NCBI GenBank assembly: GCA_003242275.1
Contig: QGUX01000119.1
Span: 1 to 9,879, forward strand
Length of the DNA stretch: 9,879 bases
DNA from: Pseudomonadota bacterium
GTDB lineage: Bacteria > Pseudomonadota > Gammaproteobacteria > Steroidobacterales > Steroidobacteraceae
Reading direction: 5' to 3'
A program made the position numbers and the translations under genes. Positions 1-6,520 of the stretch are shown here, one piece after another. A model generated the notes under the pieces. The model saw nothing but the letters and a program-made list of their open reading frames with translations, was not told the origin of the DNA and ran no database searches. Positions within the stretch are counted from its first letter, which is position 1. Each line of letters starts with the position of its first letter.

Positions 1-1616
1 ACCTTGTCCTGCGTGGTGATGAACTCGAGCAGCACCGCCTTGCCCTCCTTCGTGGCCTGGATGCCGTTGGCCAGCGCGTGCGCGATCTGGCCGGGCTCGG
101 TGATGCGCTCGGAGTAGCCGCCGAAGGCGCGCGCGAACTCGTGGTAGTTGCCCGTGATGTCGGTGGTGCCGTACTTGTGGCGCGAGAGCTCCATGGCCTC
201 GAACTCCATCGCCATCGAGAAGTTGTTGAACAGGATGGACATGATCGGGATCTGGCAGCGCACGCAGGTCTCGAAGTCCATGCCGGTCATGCCGATGGCG
301 GCATCGCCCCACATGTTGATGCACAGCGCCTCCGGCCGCGCCAGCTTGGCGCCCATGGCCAGGCCCAGGCCATAGCCGAGCTGCGTGCTCTTGCCCCAGC
401 CGATGTAGGACAGCGGCGTCACCGACTTCCAGAACGGCGAGAGCTCGTCGCGCGGGCTGCCGGCGTCGTGCGTGATGATGGTGTTGGACACGTCGGCGAT
501 GTGCATCAGGTCCCAGATCACGCGGTAGGGCGACAGGGGCCTGGCCTCGCTGGTCAGGCGCGGCATCCACTCGGCCATCCACGGGTCATTCACGCGCCTG
601 ATCTCGGCCTGGACCTGCTTGGTCAGGCCGCGCGGCTTCTTCAGCCGGTCCTTGAGCGCCTCGTGCAGCATGGCCAGCGCCAGCTTCGAGTCGCCCAGCA
701 GCGCATGCTTCGCCGGGATGTTCTTGTTGATGTCGTATTCGTGGTTGGTGTTGTGGATGAAGGTCTTGCCCTGCGTCGGGAAGCGGATGCCGAAGCCGGT
801 GGCGGTGAAGCTGGCGCCGGCGCCGAACACCACGTCGGCCGTCTGCACCCAGTGCGACACCGCGTTCGACATGGTCGGGCCGCCCGAGCCCAGCGCCAGG
901 GGATGGGTCTCGGGGAAGGCGCTCTTGCCCTCCAGGCTCGTGCACACCGGCGCCTCCAGCAGCTCGGCCACGGCCTTCAGTTCATCCCAGGCCTTGGCGT
1001 AGTGGATGCCCTGCCCCGCGTAGATCAGCGGCTTCTTCGCCGCGATCAGTTCGGCGGCGGCGCGGTCCACGTCGGCCGGATCAGGCGCGAAGCGGATGCG
1101 GCGGGTCGGCTCGTAGTCGAGGTCGGCGAGCTCGCCCGGCACCTCGTTGCGCCAGATGCCGGCCAGCTCCAGCAGCACCGGCCCGGGACGGCCGTTGCGG
1201 GCGATGGAAAACGCACGGCGCAGCGCCGGCACGATGTCGCGCGGGTTGCTGACGATCTCGGCGTGCTTGGTGACGTGCTGGAAGTTCAGCGTGGCATTGA
1301 AGGCGGGCTTGATGAAGCTGCCGCCGCCACTGGGGAACACCACCAGCGGCACGCCCTCGGACCAGGCCTGCGCCACGGCGCCGAAGGCGTTCTCGATGCC
1401 CGGGCCTTCCTGGCAGGCGAACACGCCCACCGAGTCGCCCGAGGTCAGGCGCGAGATGGCATCGGCCATGTGCACGCCCACGCGCTCCTGGCGCACGACG
1501 ATGGGGCGGATGTCGGCGGCGGCCGCGAACTCCGTCAGCGGATTGAGCGGATAGGTCAGGAGGACCTTCACGCCCTCACGCTTCATGACCTCAGCGACGA
1601 TCTGGCCGACTTGCAT
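1..1616 (-). CDS. TPP-dependent enzyme, acetolactate synthase/2-oxoacid decarboxylase-like (3' end outside window)
   Basis: 538 codons are visible and no stop is reached before the window edge, so only a short C-terminal piece should be missing. The fold is that of the acetolactate synthase/pyruvate oxidase/decarboxylase superfamily. The N-terminal pyrimidine-binding domain (about 1-165) carries the catalytic-type glutamate E44 in VRQERVGVH, followed by QEGPGIENAFG (about 69-79), which matches the SGPGATN region of acetolactate synthases. A central domain spans about 185-320. The C-terminal PP-binding domain has the thiamine diphosphate/Mg motif GDA at 437-439 and the closing NN at 464-465, 29 residues in all. 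The chosen ATG is preceded by GGGGGAA at a good distance. It is transcribed divergently from cstA. The superfamily decarboxylates or ligates 2-oxoacids, but the substrate cannot be read from sequence; I recall similar proteins annotated only as 'thiamine pyrophosphate-requiring protein'. An anabolic acetolactate synthase is less likely because no small-subunit gene is seen in the visible flank. Confidence 0.9.
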   Translation of the reverse strand, partial: MQVGQIVAEVMKREGVKVLLTYPLNPLTEFAAAADIRPIVVRQERVGVHMADAISRLTSGDSVGVFACQEGPGIENAFGAVAQAWSEGVPLVVFPSGGGSFIKPAFNATLNFQHVTKHAEIVSNPRDIVPALRRAFSIARNGRPGPVLLELAGIWRNEVPGELADLDYEPTRRIRFAPDPADVDRAAAELIAAKKPLIYAGQGIHYAKAWDELKAVAELLEAPVCTSLEGKSAFPETHPLALGSGGPTMSNAVSHWVQTADVVFGAGASFTATGFGIRFPTQGKTFIHNTNHEYDINKNIPAKHALLGDSKLALAMLHEALKDRLKKPRGLTKQVQAEIRRVNDPWMAEWMPRLTSEARPLSPYRVIWDLMHIADVSNTIITHDAGSPRDELSPFWKSVTPLSYIGWGKSTQLGYGLGLAMGAKLARPEALCINMWGDAAIGMTGMDFETCVRCQIPIMSILFNNFSMAMEFEAMELSRHKYGTTDITGNYHEFARAFGGYSERITEPGQIAHALANGIQATKEGKAVLLEFITTQDK

Positions 1617-1620
1617 TGAT

Positions 1621-1628
1621 TTTCCCCC
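1621..1628 (-). promoter_or_regulatory. Ribosome binding site of the TPP-enzyme gene
   Basis: On the minus strand the sequence before the ATG at 1616 reads GCGGGGGAAAATCA. The purine run GGGGGAAA sits about 5-6 nt before the start. It supports the chosen start codon, and the protein then begins directly with the conserved MQVGQIVAEVMKREGV segment. Confidence 0.55.
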
Positions 1629-1646
1629 GCAGGTTCGTTGGCCCGC

Positions 1647-1652
1647 ATTCTA
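1647..1652 (-). promoter_or_regulatory. Possible -10 element for the TPP-enzyme gene
   Basis: On the minus strand this reads TAGAAT, one mismatch from the sigma70 -10 consensus, and it is one of the few AT-rich spots in the spacer. It lies about 30 nt upstream of the start codon, which would give a short leader. The -35 position 17 nt further upstream (1670-1675) reads GTATCT, a poor match. The call rests on the -10 alone and is weak. Confidence 0.3.
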
Positions 1653-1746
1653 AAGGCTCGAAGGGCGATAGATACCCCTTCCCGCCGCCTCCACGATGAC
1701 GGCGGGCGCCACCGGCTGCTTCGACAGGCGAATGGGAAACCCGCGG

Positions 1747-1802
1747 CGGTCAAGGGGTTGGCGGCCCCGACCCTGTCCTGCCACACTCCGGCCCCTTGAC
1801 CG
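1747..1802 (+). promoter_or_regulatory. Long inverted repeat/leader stem-loop upstream of cstA
   Basis: CGGTCAAGGGG (1747-1757) is followed by its exact reverse complement CCCCTTGACCG (1792-1802). As RNA the stem extends inward by two G-U and two G-C pairs to 15 pairs (1747-1761 with 1788-1802), enclosing a 26-nt loop. It ends 8 nt before the cstA Shine-Dalgarno sequence. There is no U tract after it, so it does not look like an intrinsic terminator. It could be an RNA regulatory element in the cstA leader or, as DNA, a pair of inverted operator half-sites whose starts lie 45 bp apart. Which of these it is cannot be decided without knowing the transcription start. Confidence 0.5.
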
Positions 1803-1810
1803 GACGGGAC

Positions 1811-1816
1811 GGGGAG
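1811..1816 (+). promoter_or_regulatory. Ribosome binding site of cstA
   Basis: GGGGAG lies 10 nt before the ATG at 1827 and supports that start. Its GGGG (1811-1814) is complementary to CCCC at 1765-1768 in the loop of the upstream inverted repeat, so the site could be masked by RNA folding (see findings). Confidence 0.6.
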
Positions 1817-1826
1817 CAGAACAACA

Positions 1827-3899
1827 ATGTACGCCAAGCTGTTGGGTATCGGACTGGCCGTGGTCGGTGGCTTTGCGATGGCGGGCATCGCATTGCAGCG
1901 GGACGAGCCCATCAACTCCCTGTGGATCGTGACCGCGGCCATCTGCGTGTACATCCTGGGCTACCGCTTCTACGCCAAGTGGATCGAGACCCGGGTGTTC
2001 GTGGCCGACCGCACCCGCGCCACCCCGGCCGAGCGGCTGAACAATGGCCGCGACTTCGTGCCCACCCACCGCTGGGTGCTGTTCGGCCACCACTTCGCCG
2101 CCATCGCCGGCGCCGGCCCGCTGGTGGGCCCGACGCTGGCCATGCAGTTCGGCTACCTGCCGGGCACGCTGTGGCTGCTGGTGGGCGCGGTGCTGGGCGG
2201 CTGCGTGCAGGACATGACCATCCTGTTCCTCTCCACCCGCAGGAACGGCAAGAGCCTGGGACAGATGGCGCGCGATGAGCTGGGACTGGTGGGCGGCGTG
2301 GCCGCCACCCTCGGCACGCTGGCCATCGTGGTGATCATCATCGCGGTGCTGGGCCTGGTGGTGGTCAAGGCCATGCAGCACAGCCCCTGGGCGACCTTCA
2401 CGGTGTTCGCCACCATACCCATCGCCATCCTGGTCGGCGTCTACATGCGCAACTGGCGGCCGGGCAAGGTGCTGGAGGGCTCGCTGATCGGGCTGGTGCT
2501 GCTGATCCTGGCGGTGGCCCTCGGCGGCACCATCCAGGGCCACGCCACGCTGGGGCCGATGTTCAACTGGGACGGCGTGTCGCTGGCCGGCTTCGTGATC
2601 GGCTACGGCTGGGTGGCGGCCATCCTGCCGGTGTGGGTGCTGCTGGCGCCGCGCGACTACATCTCCACCTTCCTGAAGATCTCGGTGGTGGTGCTGCTGG
2701 CGGTGGCCATCATCTTCACCGCGCCCACCATCAAGATGCCGGCGCTGACGCACTTCGCCGACGGCACCGGCCCGATCTTCGCCGGCAAGATCTTCCCGTT
2801 CGTGTTCATCACCATCGCCTGCGGCGCGCTGTCGGGCTTCCACGCGCTGGTCTCCAGCGGCACCACGCCCAAGATGGTGGCCAACGAGGGCGACGTGCGG
2901 CTGGCCGGCTACGGCAGCATGGCCATCGAGTCCTTCGTGGGCATCATGGCGGTGATCGCCGCCACGCTGCTGGACCCGGGCGTGTACTTCGCCATCAACA
3001 CGGGCCTCGGCGCCGTGGGCGGCACGCCGGAGGCGGCCGCGGCCACCATTTCGGGCTGGGGTCCCACCTACGCCGTGACGGTGGAGCAGATGAACCAGCT
3101 CGCCGCCGCCATGGGCGAGAACACGCTGTTCGCGCGCACGGGCGGGGCGCCGTCGCTGGCGGTGGGCATGGCCAGCATCTTCAGCAGCGCCTTCGGCCAG
3201 GGGCTGATCGCCATCTGGTACCACTTCGCCATCATGTTCGAGGCCATCTTCATCCTGACCACGGTGGATGCCGGCACGCGCGCGGCGCGCTTCCTGCTGC
3301 AGGACACGCTGGGACAGGTGTGGGCGCCGCTGGGACGCACCTCCTGGTATCCGTCGGTGCTGGTGTCCTCGACGCTGATCGTGGCCGCCTGGGGCTACTT
3401 CCTGTACGTGGGCGTGGTCGACCCCAACGGCGGCATCAACATCCTCTGGCCGCTGTTCGGCATCGCCAACCAGATGCTGGCGGCCATCGCCCTGTCGGTG
3501 GCCACGGGCCTGCTGATCAAGGGCGGCAAGCTGCGTTACGCGTGGGTGACCGCCCTGCCGCTGGCGTGGATCGCCATCGTCACCACCACGGCGGCGCTGC
3601 AGAAGATCTTCAGCGCCGATCCCAGGCTGGGCTTCTTCGCCGGCGCGGACCAGCTCTCGGCGCAGCTGCTGGCCGGCGAGCTGCCGGCCGAACGCGCGGC
3701 GGTGGCCCCGACGCTGATCTTCAACCAGCGCCTCGACGGCTGGCTGACGGTGCTGTTCCTGCTGATCATGTGGGTGGTCATCGTCGAAATGGTGCGCATC
3801 AGCGCCCGCTTCCTCGCCGGCAAGCCGGTACCGCCCAGCGCGGAGACGCCCTACGTGGCCACCCGGCTGGACGCCACGGCACTGCCGAAGTCACACTGA
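1827..3899 (+). CDS. cstA: Carbon starvation protein A family transporter (pyruvate/peptide uptake)
   Basis: 690 residues, close to the roughly 700 of enteric CstA and BtsT/YjiY. It is an integral inner-membrane protein with many hydrophobic helices along its length. Family hallmarks are GHHFAAIAGAGPLVGP (about 87-102), the SGFHALVSSGTTPKM segment (336-350) and LWPLFGIANQMLAAI (540-554). Characterised members are proton-coupled pyruvate transporters, and CstA has also been linked to peptide use during carbon starvation; sequence alone does not choose between these substrates. The ATG is preceded by GGGGAG 10 nt upstream. Five bases separate its TGA from the ybdD-type gene, an arrangement conserved in the family. 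The leader carries a strong inverted repeat that may control expression. Family assignment is very secure; substrate is inferred. Confidence 0.96.
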   Translation: MYAKLLGIGLAVVGGFAMAGIALQRDEPINSLWIVTAAICVYILGYRFYAKWIETRVFVADRTRATPAERLNNGRDFVPTHRWVLFGHHFAAIAGAGPLVGPTLAMQFGYLPGTLWLLVGAVLGGCVQDMTILFLSTRRNGKSLGQMARDELGLVGGVAATLGTLAIVVIIIAVLGLVVVKAMQHSPWATFTVFATIPIAILVGVYMRNWRPGKVLEGSLIGLVLLILAVALGGTIQGHATLGPMFNWDGVSLAGFVIGYGWVAAILPVWVLLAPRDYISTFLKISVVVLLAVAIIFTAPTIKMPALTHFADGTGPIFAGKIFPFVFITIACGALSGFHALVSSGTTPKMVANEGDVRLAGYGSMAIESFVGIMAVIAATLLDPGVYFAINTGLGAVGGTPEAAAATISGWGPTYAVTVEQMNQLAAAMGENTLFARTGGAPSLAVGMASIFSSAFGQGLIAIWYHFAIMFEAIFILTTVDAGTRAARFLLQDTLGQVWAPLGRTSWYPSVLVSSTLIVAAWGYFLYVGVVDPNGGINILWPLFGIANQMLAAIALSVATGLLIKGGKLRYAWVTALPLAWIAIVTTTAALQKIFSADPRLGFFAGADQLSAQLLAGELPAERAAVAPTLIFNQRLDGWLTVLFLLIMWVVIVEMVRISARFLAGKPVPPSAETPYVATRLDATALPKSH

Positions 3900-3904
3900 A
3901 GGCC

Positions 3905-4114
3905 ATGGGCATCCCTCGCGGCAGCGGCAATCCGGTGCGGCAGTTCCTCTCCTCGGGGCTGTCGCTGCTGCGCGGGGTCACCGGCGATGACGCGTACGAG
4001 AAGTACCTGGCCCACATGCGCACCAACGAACCGGATGCGGTGCCGATGAGCGAGAGGGAGTTCTTCCGCGCGCAGATGGAACGCAAGTGGAGCTGCATCA
4101 ACGGCTGCTGCTGA
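3905..4114 (+). CDS. ybdD: YbdD/YjiX family small protein, partner of CstA
   Basis: 69 residues, the usual size for this family. The core matches the pattern Y-x-x-Y-L-x-H-M-(R/K)-x-N-x-P (here YEKYLAHMRTNEPD, 31-44), followed by PMSEREFF (47-54). The protein ends in the family's typical C-terminal cysteine pair (C68-C69), with an additional C64. There is no signal peptide or membrane helix, so it is cytosolic or associated with the transporter. Such genes sit directly behind cstA/btsT homologues, and from memory the E. coli protein has been reported as needed for CstA-dependent pyruvate uptake. The ATG lies 5 nt after the cstA stop with only a very close GAAGG before it, so translation is probably coupled to cstA. 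The last 28 nt also encode the start of the next gene. Confidence 0.92.
   Translation: MGIPRGSGNPVRQFLSSGLSLLRGVTGDDAYEKYLAHMRTNEPDAVPMSEREFFRAQMERKWSCINGCC
4078..4081 (+). promoter_or_regulatory. Ribosome binding site deciding the dacB GTG start
   Basis: GGAA lies 5 nt before the GTG at 4087 and inside the ybdD coding sequence. It is modest, so ribosomes finishing ybdD at 4114 may contribute by re-initiation. The start is chosen because it is the most upstream possible one in this frame and the only one that gives an intact signal peptide. Confidence 0.4.
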
Positions 4115-5577
4115 CCCCTGTCCTGCTCGCCGCCCTCGCGGTGGCCGGGCCGCAGTGCCGTGCCGCATCCGCCCCCTCCGCCGCTGCCGCCGCTCCGCCA
4201 GGCTTCACCCGCCTCGCCGCCCTCACCGCGCAGGGCGCGCGCGTCAGCGCGCTGGTGTGGGACCTCGAAGCCGACCGGGTGGTGGCCTCGCTGGCGCCCG
4301 ATGAGCGACTGACCCCGGCCTCGCTCTCCAAGATCGTCACCGCCGGGGCGGCCCTGGCCGCCTGGCCGCCGGACCACACCTTCGCCACCGAGCTGCGCGC
4401 GGCGCGCGCGCCGAAGGATGGCGTCGTCGAAGGTGACCTCGTGCTGCGCGGCGGCGGGGATGCCACGCTGGACGAGACCACGCTGTGGGCCCTGGCCGCG
4501 CAGCTGCGCAGCGCCGGCGTCACGCGCGTGCGCGGGCGGGTACTGGTGGAGCGCGCGCCCTTCGGCGACCTGGGCTGCGACACCGTGGACCGCTGCGCCA
4601 GCCTGAGGCGCACGTCCCGCGCCTACAACGCCGCCCCCAGCGCCATCGGCGTCAATTACGGCAGCTGGTGCGTGTTGGTGCGCGCGCCCGCGGGCGCGAC
4701 GCGCGCGCAGGTGACCGGCTGCGCCAGCGGTCCCCTGCCCATCCCGCTCACCGGCAGTGTGCAGGTCAGCCGCGGCGGCCCCGCCCTGTCGGTCGAGCGC
4801 AGCACCGACGGCAACGGCGATCGCATCACCGTGGGCGGCAGCATCGAGCCGGGCGGCGAGCGCATGGTGCACCGGGCGATGTCCGATCCGGTGGCGGGCA
4901 CCGGCCTGCTGCTGCGTTCCATCCTCGGCCAGGCCGGCATCGGCGTGGAAGGCGGCGTGGAGACGACGCTGTACGCCGCCGGGCAGGACGCGTGGCTGAT
5001 CGCGCGCGTGGAGAGCATCCCGCTGCAGGAGCAGGTCGGCCGCATGATGCGCTGGTCGAACAACTACATCGCCGACGTGCTGACGATGAACATCGCACAC
5101 GCGGCGCGCGGCACGGCGCCGGCATCGCTGGCGGATGCCTCGCGGGAGCTGGCGGCCTTCGTGGCGCGCTCGAATCCCGGCGCGGACGGCGCGGGACTGG
5201 TGATCGAGAGCGGCAGCGGCCTGACCACCAGCAACCGCCTCTCCGCCCGCGACCTGGTCGGCGTGCTGCGCCACTCGTTCCACGACACGCGGCGCTTTCC
5301 CGCCTTCTACGGCACCTTCGTCGTGCCGCGGGATGCCTCGTTCGCCCACCTGAGGCGCGGCGGCCCGGACTGGCTCGACCGCGTGGCACTGAAGACCGGC
5401 ACGCTGACGCAGCCGGTGTCCGTGTACGGCATCGCCGGCTACCTGCGCAAGCGCACCGGCGGTTTCATGGCCTTCGCCGTGATCGTCAATGGCGGCGGGC
5501 CGTTGCGCCAGCTCGCGCAGGACACGGCACTGGGCGCGGCGCGCGCCGACCTCGAGGCCATCCTGGCCCGGCATTGA
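4087..5577 (+). CDS. dacB: D-alanyl-D-alanine carboxypeptidase/DD-endopeptidase, PBP4 (class C) family
   Basis: 496 residues against about 477 for E. coli PBP4. All three penicillin-binding active-site motifs are present: SxxK as S79-L-S-K82 in LTPASLSKIV, SxN as S324-N-N326 in MRWSNNYIAD, and KTG at 436-438 in LKTGTLTQP. The long insert between the first two motifs is typical of class C enzymes, and SGSGLTTSNRLS (365-376) is the usual family segment. The enzyme removes terminal D-Ala and cleaves D-Ala-mDAP cross-links of murein in the periplasm. Residues 1-29 form a signal peptide with a hydrophobic core and an ASA-type cleavage region, then an Ala/Pro-rich linker. The start is GTG, inside ybdD (28-nt overlap), with GGAA 5 nt upstream; the next in-frame candidate (GTG at 4141) would delete the signal peptide. 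It is probably translated with the cstA-ybdD transcript. Confidence 0.93.
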   Translation: MELHQRLLLTPVLLAALAVAGPQCRAASAPSAAAAAPPGFTRLAALTAQGARVSALVWDLEADRVVASLAPDERLTPASLSKIVTAGAALAAWPPDHTFATELRAARAPKDGVVEGDLVLRGGGDATLDETTLWALAAQLRSAGVTRVRGRVLVERAPFGDLGCDTVDRCASLRRTSRAYNAAPSAIGVNYGSWCVLVRAPAGATRAQVTGCASGPLPIPLTGSVQVSRGGPALSVERSTDGNGDRITVGGSIEPGGERMVHRAMSDPVAGTGLLLRSILGQAGIGVEGGVETTLYAAGQDAWLIARVESIPLQEQVGRMMRWSNNYIADVLTMNIAHAARGTAPASLADASRELAAFVARSNPGADGAGLVIESGSGLTTSNRLSARDLVGVLRHSFHDTRRFPAFYGTFVVPRDASFAHLRRGGPDWLDRVALKTGTLTQPVSVYGIAGYLRKRTGGFMAFAVIVNGGGPLRQLAQDTALGAARADLEAILARH

Positions 5578-5593
5578 GAAGAGGAAACCGATC

Positions 5594-6520
5594 ATGCACG
5601 CATTCCAGCGCATCCTGTTTGCCAGCCTCGGCACCGGTGACGAAACGCCCGCGCTGGCCGAGGCACTGAACCTGGCGCGCGCCTGCGGCGCCCGGCTCGA
5701 CGCGCTGCTGCTGTGCCCGCGCTTCCCGCCGGAACTGGCCGCGTACCGGCAGCGCTTCGAGACAGCCCTGGTCGAACAGCTGCAATCGCGCATCGGCGCC
5801 GCGCGCCGCGCCACCGGCATCGACCTGCCCGTGAGCATCGGACTGGAAAGCGGCGGCCGGCCGGCGCTCGCCATCATCCAGCACGTGCTGCGCGAGGGGC
5901 ATGGACTGGTCATCAAGCAGGCCGAGGCCGGGGATGACGGGGCGGGCCTGCGGGCCGTGGACATGGAACTGCTGCGCAAGTGCCCGGCCGCGGTGTGGCT
6001 GTCCCGCCCGGGCGCCGGTCCGCAGGGCGCGCGGCGGACCGCGGTGGCGGTGGATGCACTGGAGACGGAACCGGCCGCTCGCGGCCTGTCGCTGCGCCTG
6101 CTGGAGGTGGCGCACGGACTGGCCGCCTCGCGCGGCGGCGCGCTCGACGTGCTGTCCTGCTGGGACTACGAGTACGAGCAGTACCTGCGCGACAATCCGT
6201 GGATCAAGGTCCCGGAGCAGGAACTCGCGGCGGCCGTGGCGCGCGCCCGCGACACCCACCGCGCGGCGCTGGATGCGCTGCTCGGGGAGGCGGGCGTGGG
6301 ACAGGGCGTCGAGGTGCACGCCGTGCGTGGCCGCCCGGACGCGGTGATTCCCGCGCTGGTGGCCGAGCGTGGCGTGGATCTCCTGGTGATGGGCACGGTG
6401 GGACGCACCGGCATCCACGGGCTGTTGATCGGCAACACGGCCGAGAACATCCTGCGGCGCGTGCACTGCTCGCTGCTGGCGCTGAAGCCGGAAGGATTCG
6501 CCTCGCCCGTGAAGCCCTGA
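5594..6520 (+). CDS. Tandem-domain universal stress protein (UspE-like architecture)
   Basis: 308 residues with two UspA-type domains. The second (about 146-297) begins with a beta strand ending in VAVD (D153). It carries the ATP-binding signature G-x2-G-x9-G as G267, G270 and G280 followed by N281-T282, in VMGTVGRTG and LLIGNTAENI. The first (about 1-140) keeps the overall pattern (RILFASLGTGDE at the start, VWLSRP at the end) but lacks the glycine signature, so it probably does not bind ATP; this split is common in two-domain Usps. The role is cytoplasmic stress/stationary-phase survival, with no defined reaction. AGAGGA ends 8 nt before the ATG. An in-frame start further upstream at 5489 lies inside dacB and has no supporting ribosome site, so 5594 is chosen. 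It lies 16 nt after dacB and is the last gene of the cstA unit. Confidence 0.9.
   Translation: MHAFQRILFASLGTGDETPALAEALNLARACGARLDALLLCPRFPPELAAYRQRFETALVEQLQSRIGAARRATGIDLPVSIGLESGGRPALAIIQHVLREGHGLVIKQAEAGDDGAGLRAVDMELLRKCPAAVWLSRPGAGPQGARRTAVAVDALETEPAARGLSLRLLEVAHGLAASRGGALDVLSCWDYEYEQYLRDNPWIKVPEQELAAAVARARDTHRAALDALLGEAGVGQGVEVHAVRGRPDAVIPALVAERGVDLLVMGTVGRTGIHGLLIGNTAENILRRVHCSLLALKPEGFASPVKP

Larger units (their letters stand above)
1617..1826. promoter_or_regulatory. Divergent intergenic region between the TPP-enzyme gene and cstA
   Basis: This 210-bp spacer must hold the promoters of both divergent genes. The half next to cstA contains a long inverted repeat (1747-1757 with 1792-1802, described separately). 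Nearer the middle is a weaker 7-bp inverted repeat, CCCGCCG at 1681-1687 with CGGCGGG at 1700-1706 and a 12-nt loop. I see no convincing CRP-type TGTGA-N6-TCACA operator, although cstA of enteric bacteria is CRP-controlled. No sigma70-type promoter pointing toward cstA is evident by eye. Small open frames in this region look like chance frames in GC-rich DNA. Confidence 0.7.

Noticed and set aside
78..1619. Long plus-strand open frame (513 codons) opposite the TPP-enzyme gene
   Set aside because: Its translation is Arg/His/Ala/Gly-rich with no recognisable domain and no start signal, as expected from the antisense of a GC-rich gene. The minus-strand frame has clear TPP-enzyme motifs.
1681..1706. 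Seven-base inverted repeat CCCGCCG/CGGCGGG with a 12-nt loop
   Set aside because: It is short and made only of G and C in a GC-rich region, so a chance origin is likely.
1796..1801. TTGACC as a -35 box for cstA
   Set aside because: The -10 position at normal spacing would fall at or before the start codon and reads GAACAA. The TTGACC is better explained as part of the inverted repeat.
1696..1932. 78-codon open frame in the cstA leader, possible leader peptide
   Set aside because: No ribosome binding site stands before its ATG, it runs out of frame well into cstA, and its composition looks random. A leader peptide cannot be excluded but is not supported.
1650..3224. Long minus-strand open frame (524 codons) opposite cstA
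   Set aside because: Low-complexity His/Gly/Arg-rich translation opposite an unmistakable CstA. It is a shadow frame produced by high third-position GC.
2633..3904. Possible N-terminal extension of the ybdD-type gene through cstA in another frame
   Set aside because: The family is about 65-70 residues and the match begins near the ATG at 3905. The upstream frame is the out-of-frame shadow of cstA.
4162..4203. GCC/GCT-rich triplet run after the dacB signal peptide as a possible tandem repeat
   Set aside because: It encodes an Ala/Pro linker (SAAAAAPPG), common after signal peptides in GC-rich genomes, and is too short and irregular to call a repeat.
3799..5979. Minus-strand open frame of 726 codons opposite ybdD, dacB and part of usp
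   Set aside because: It spans three well-supported plus-strand genes and has a composition typical of antisense frames, with no domain recognised.
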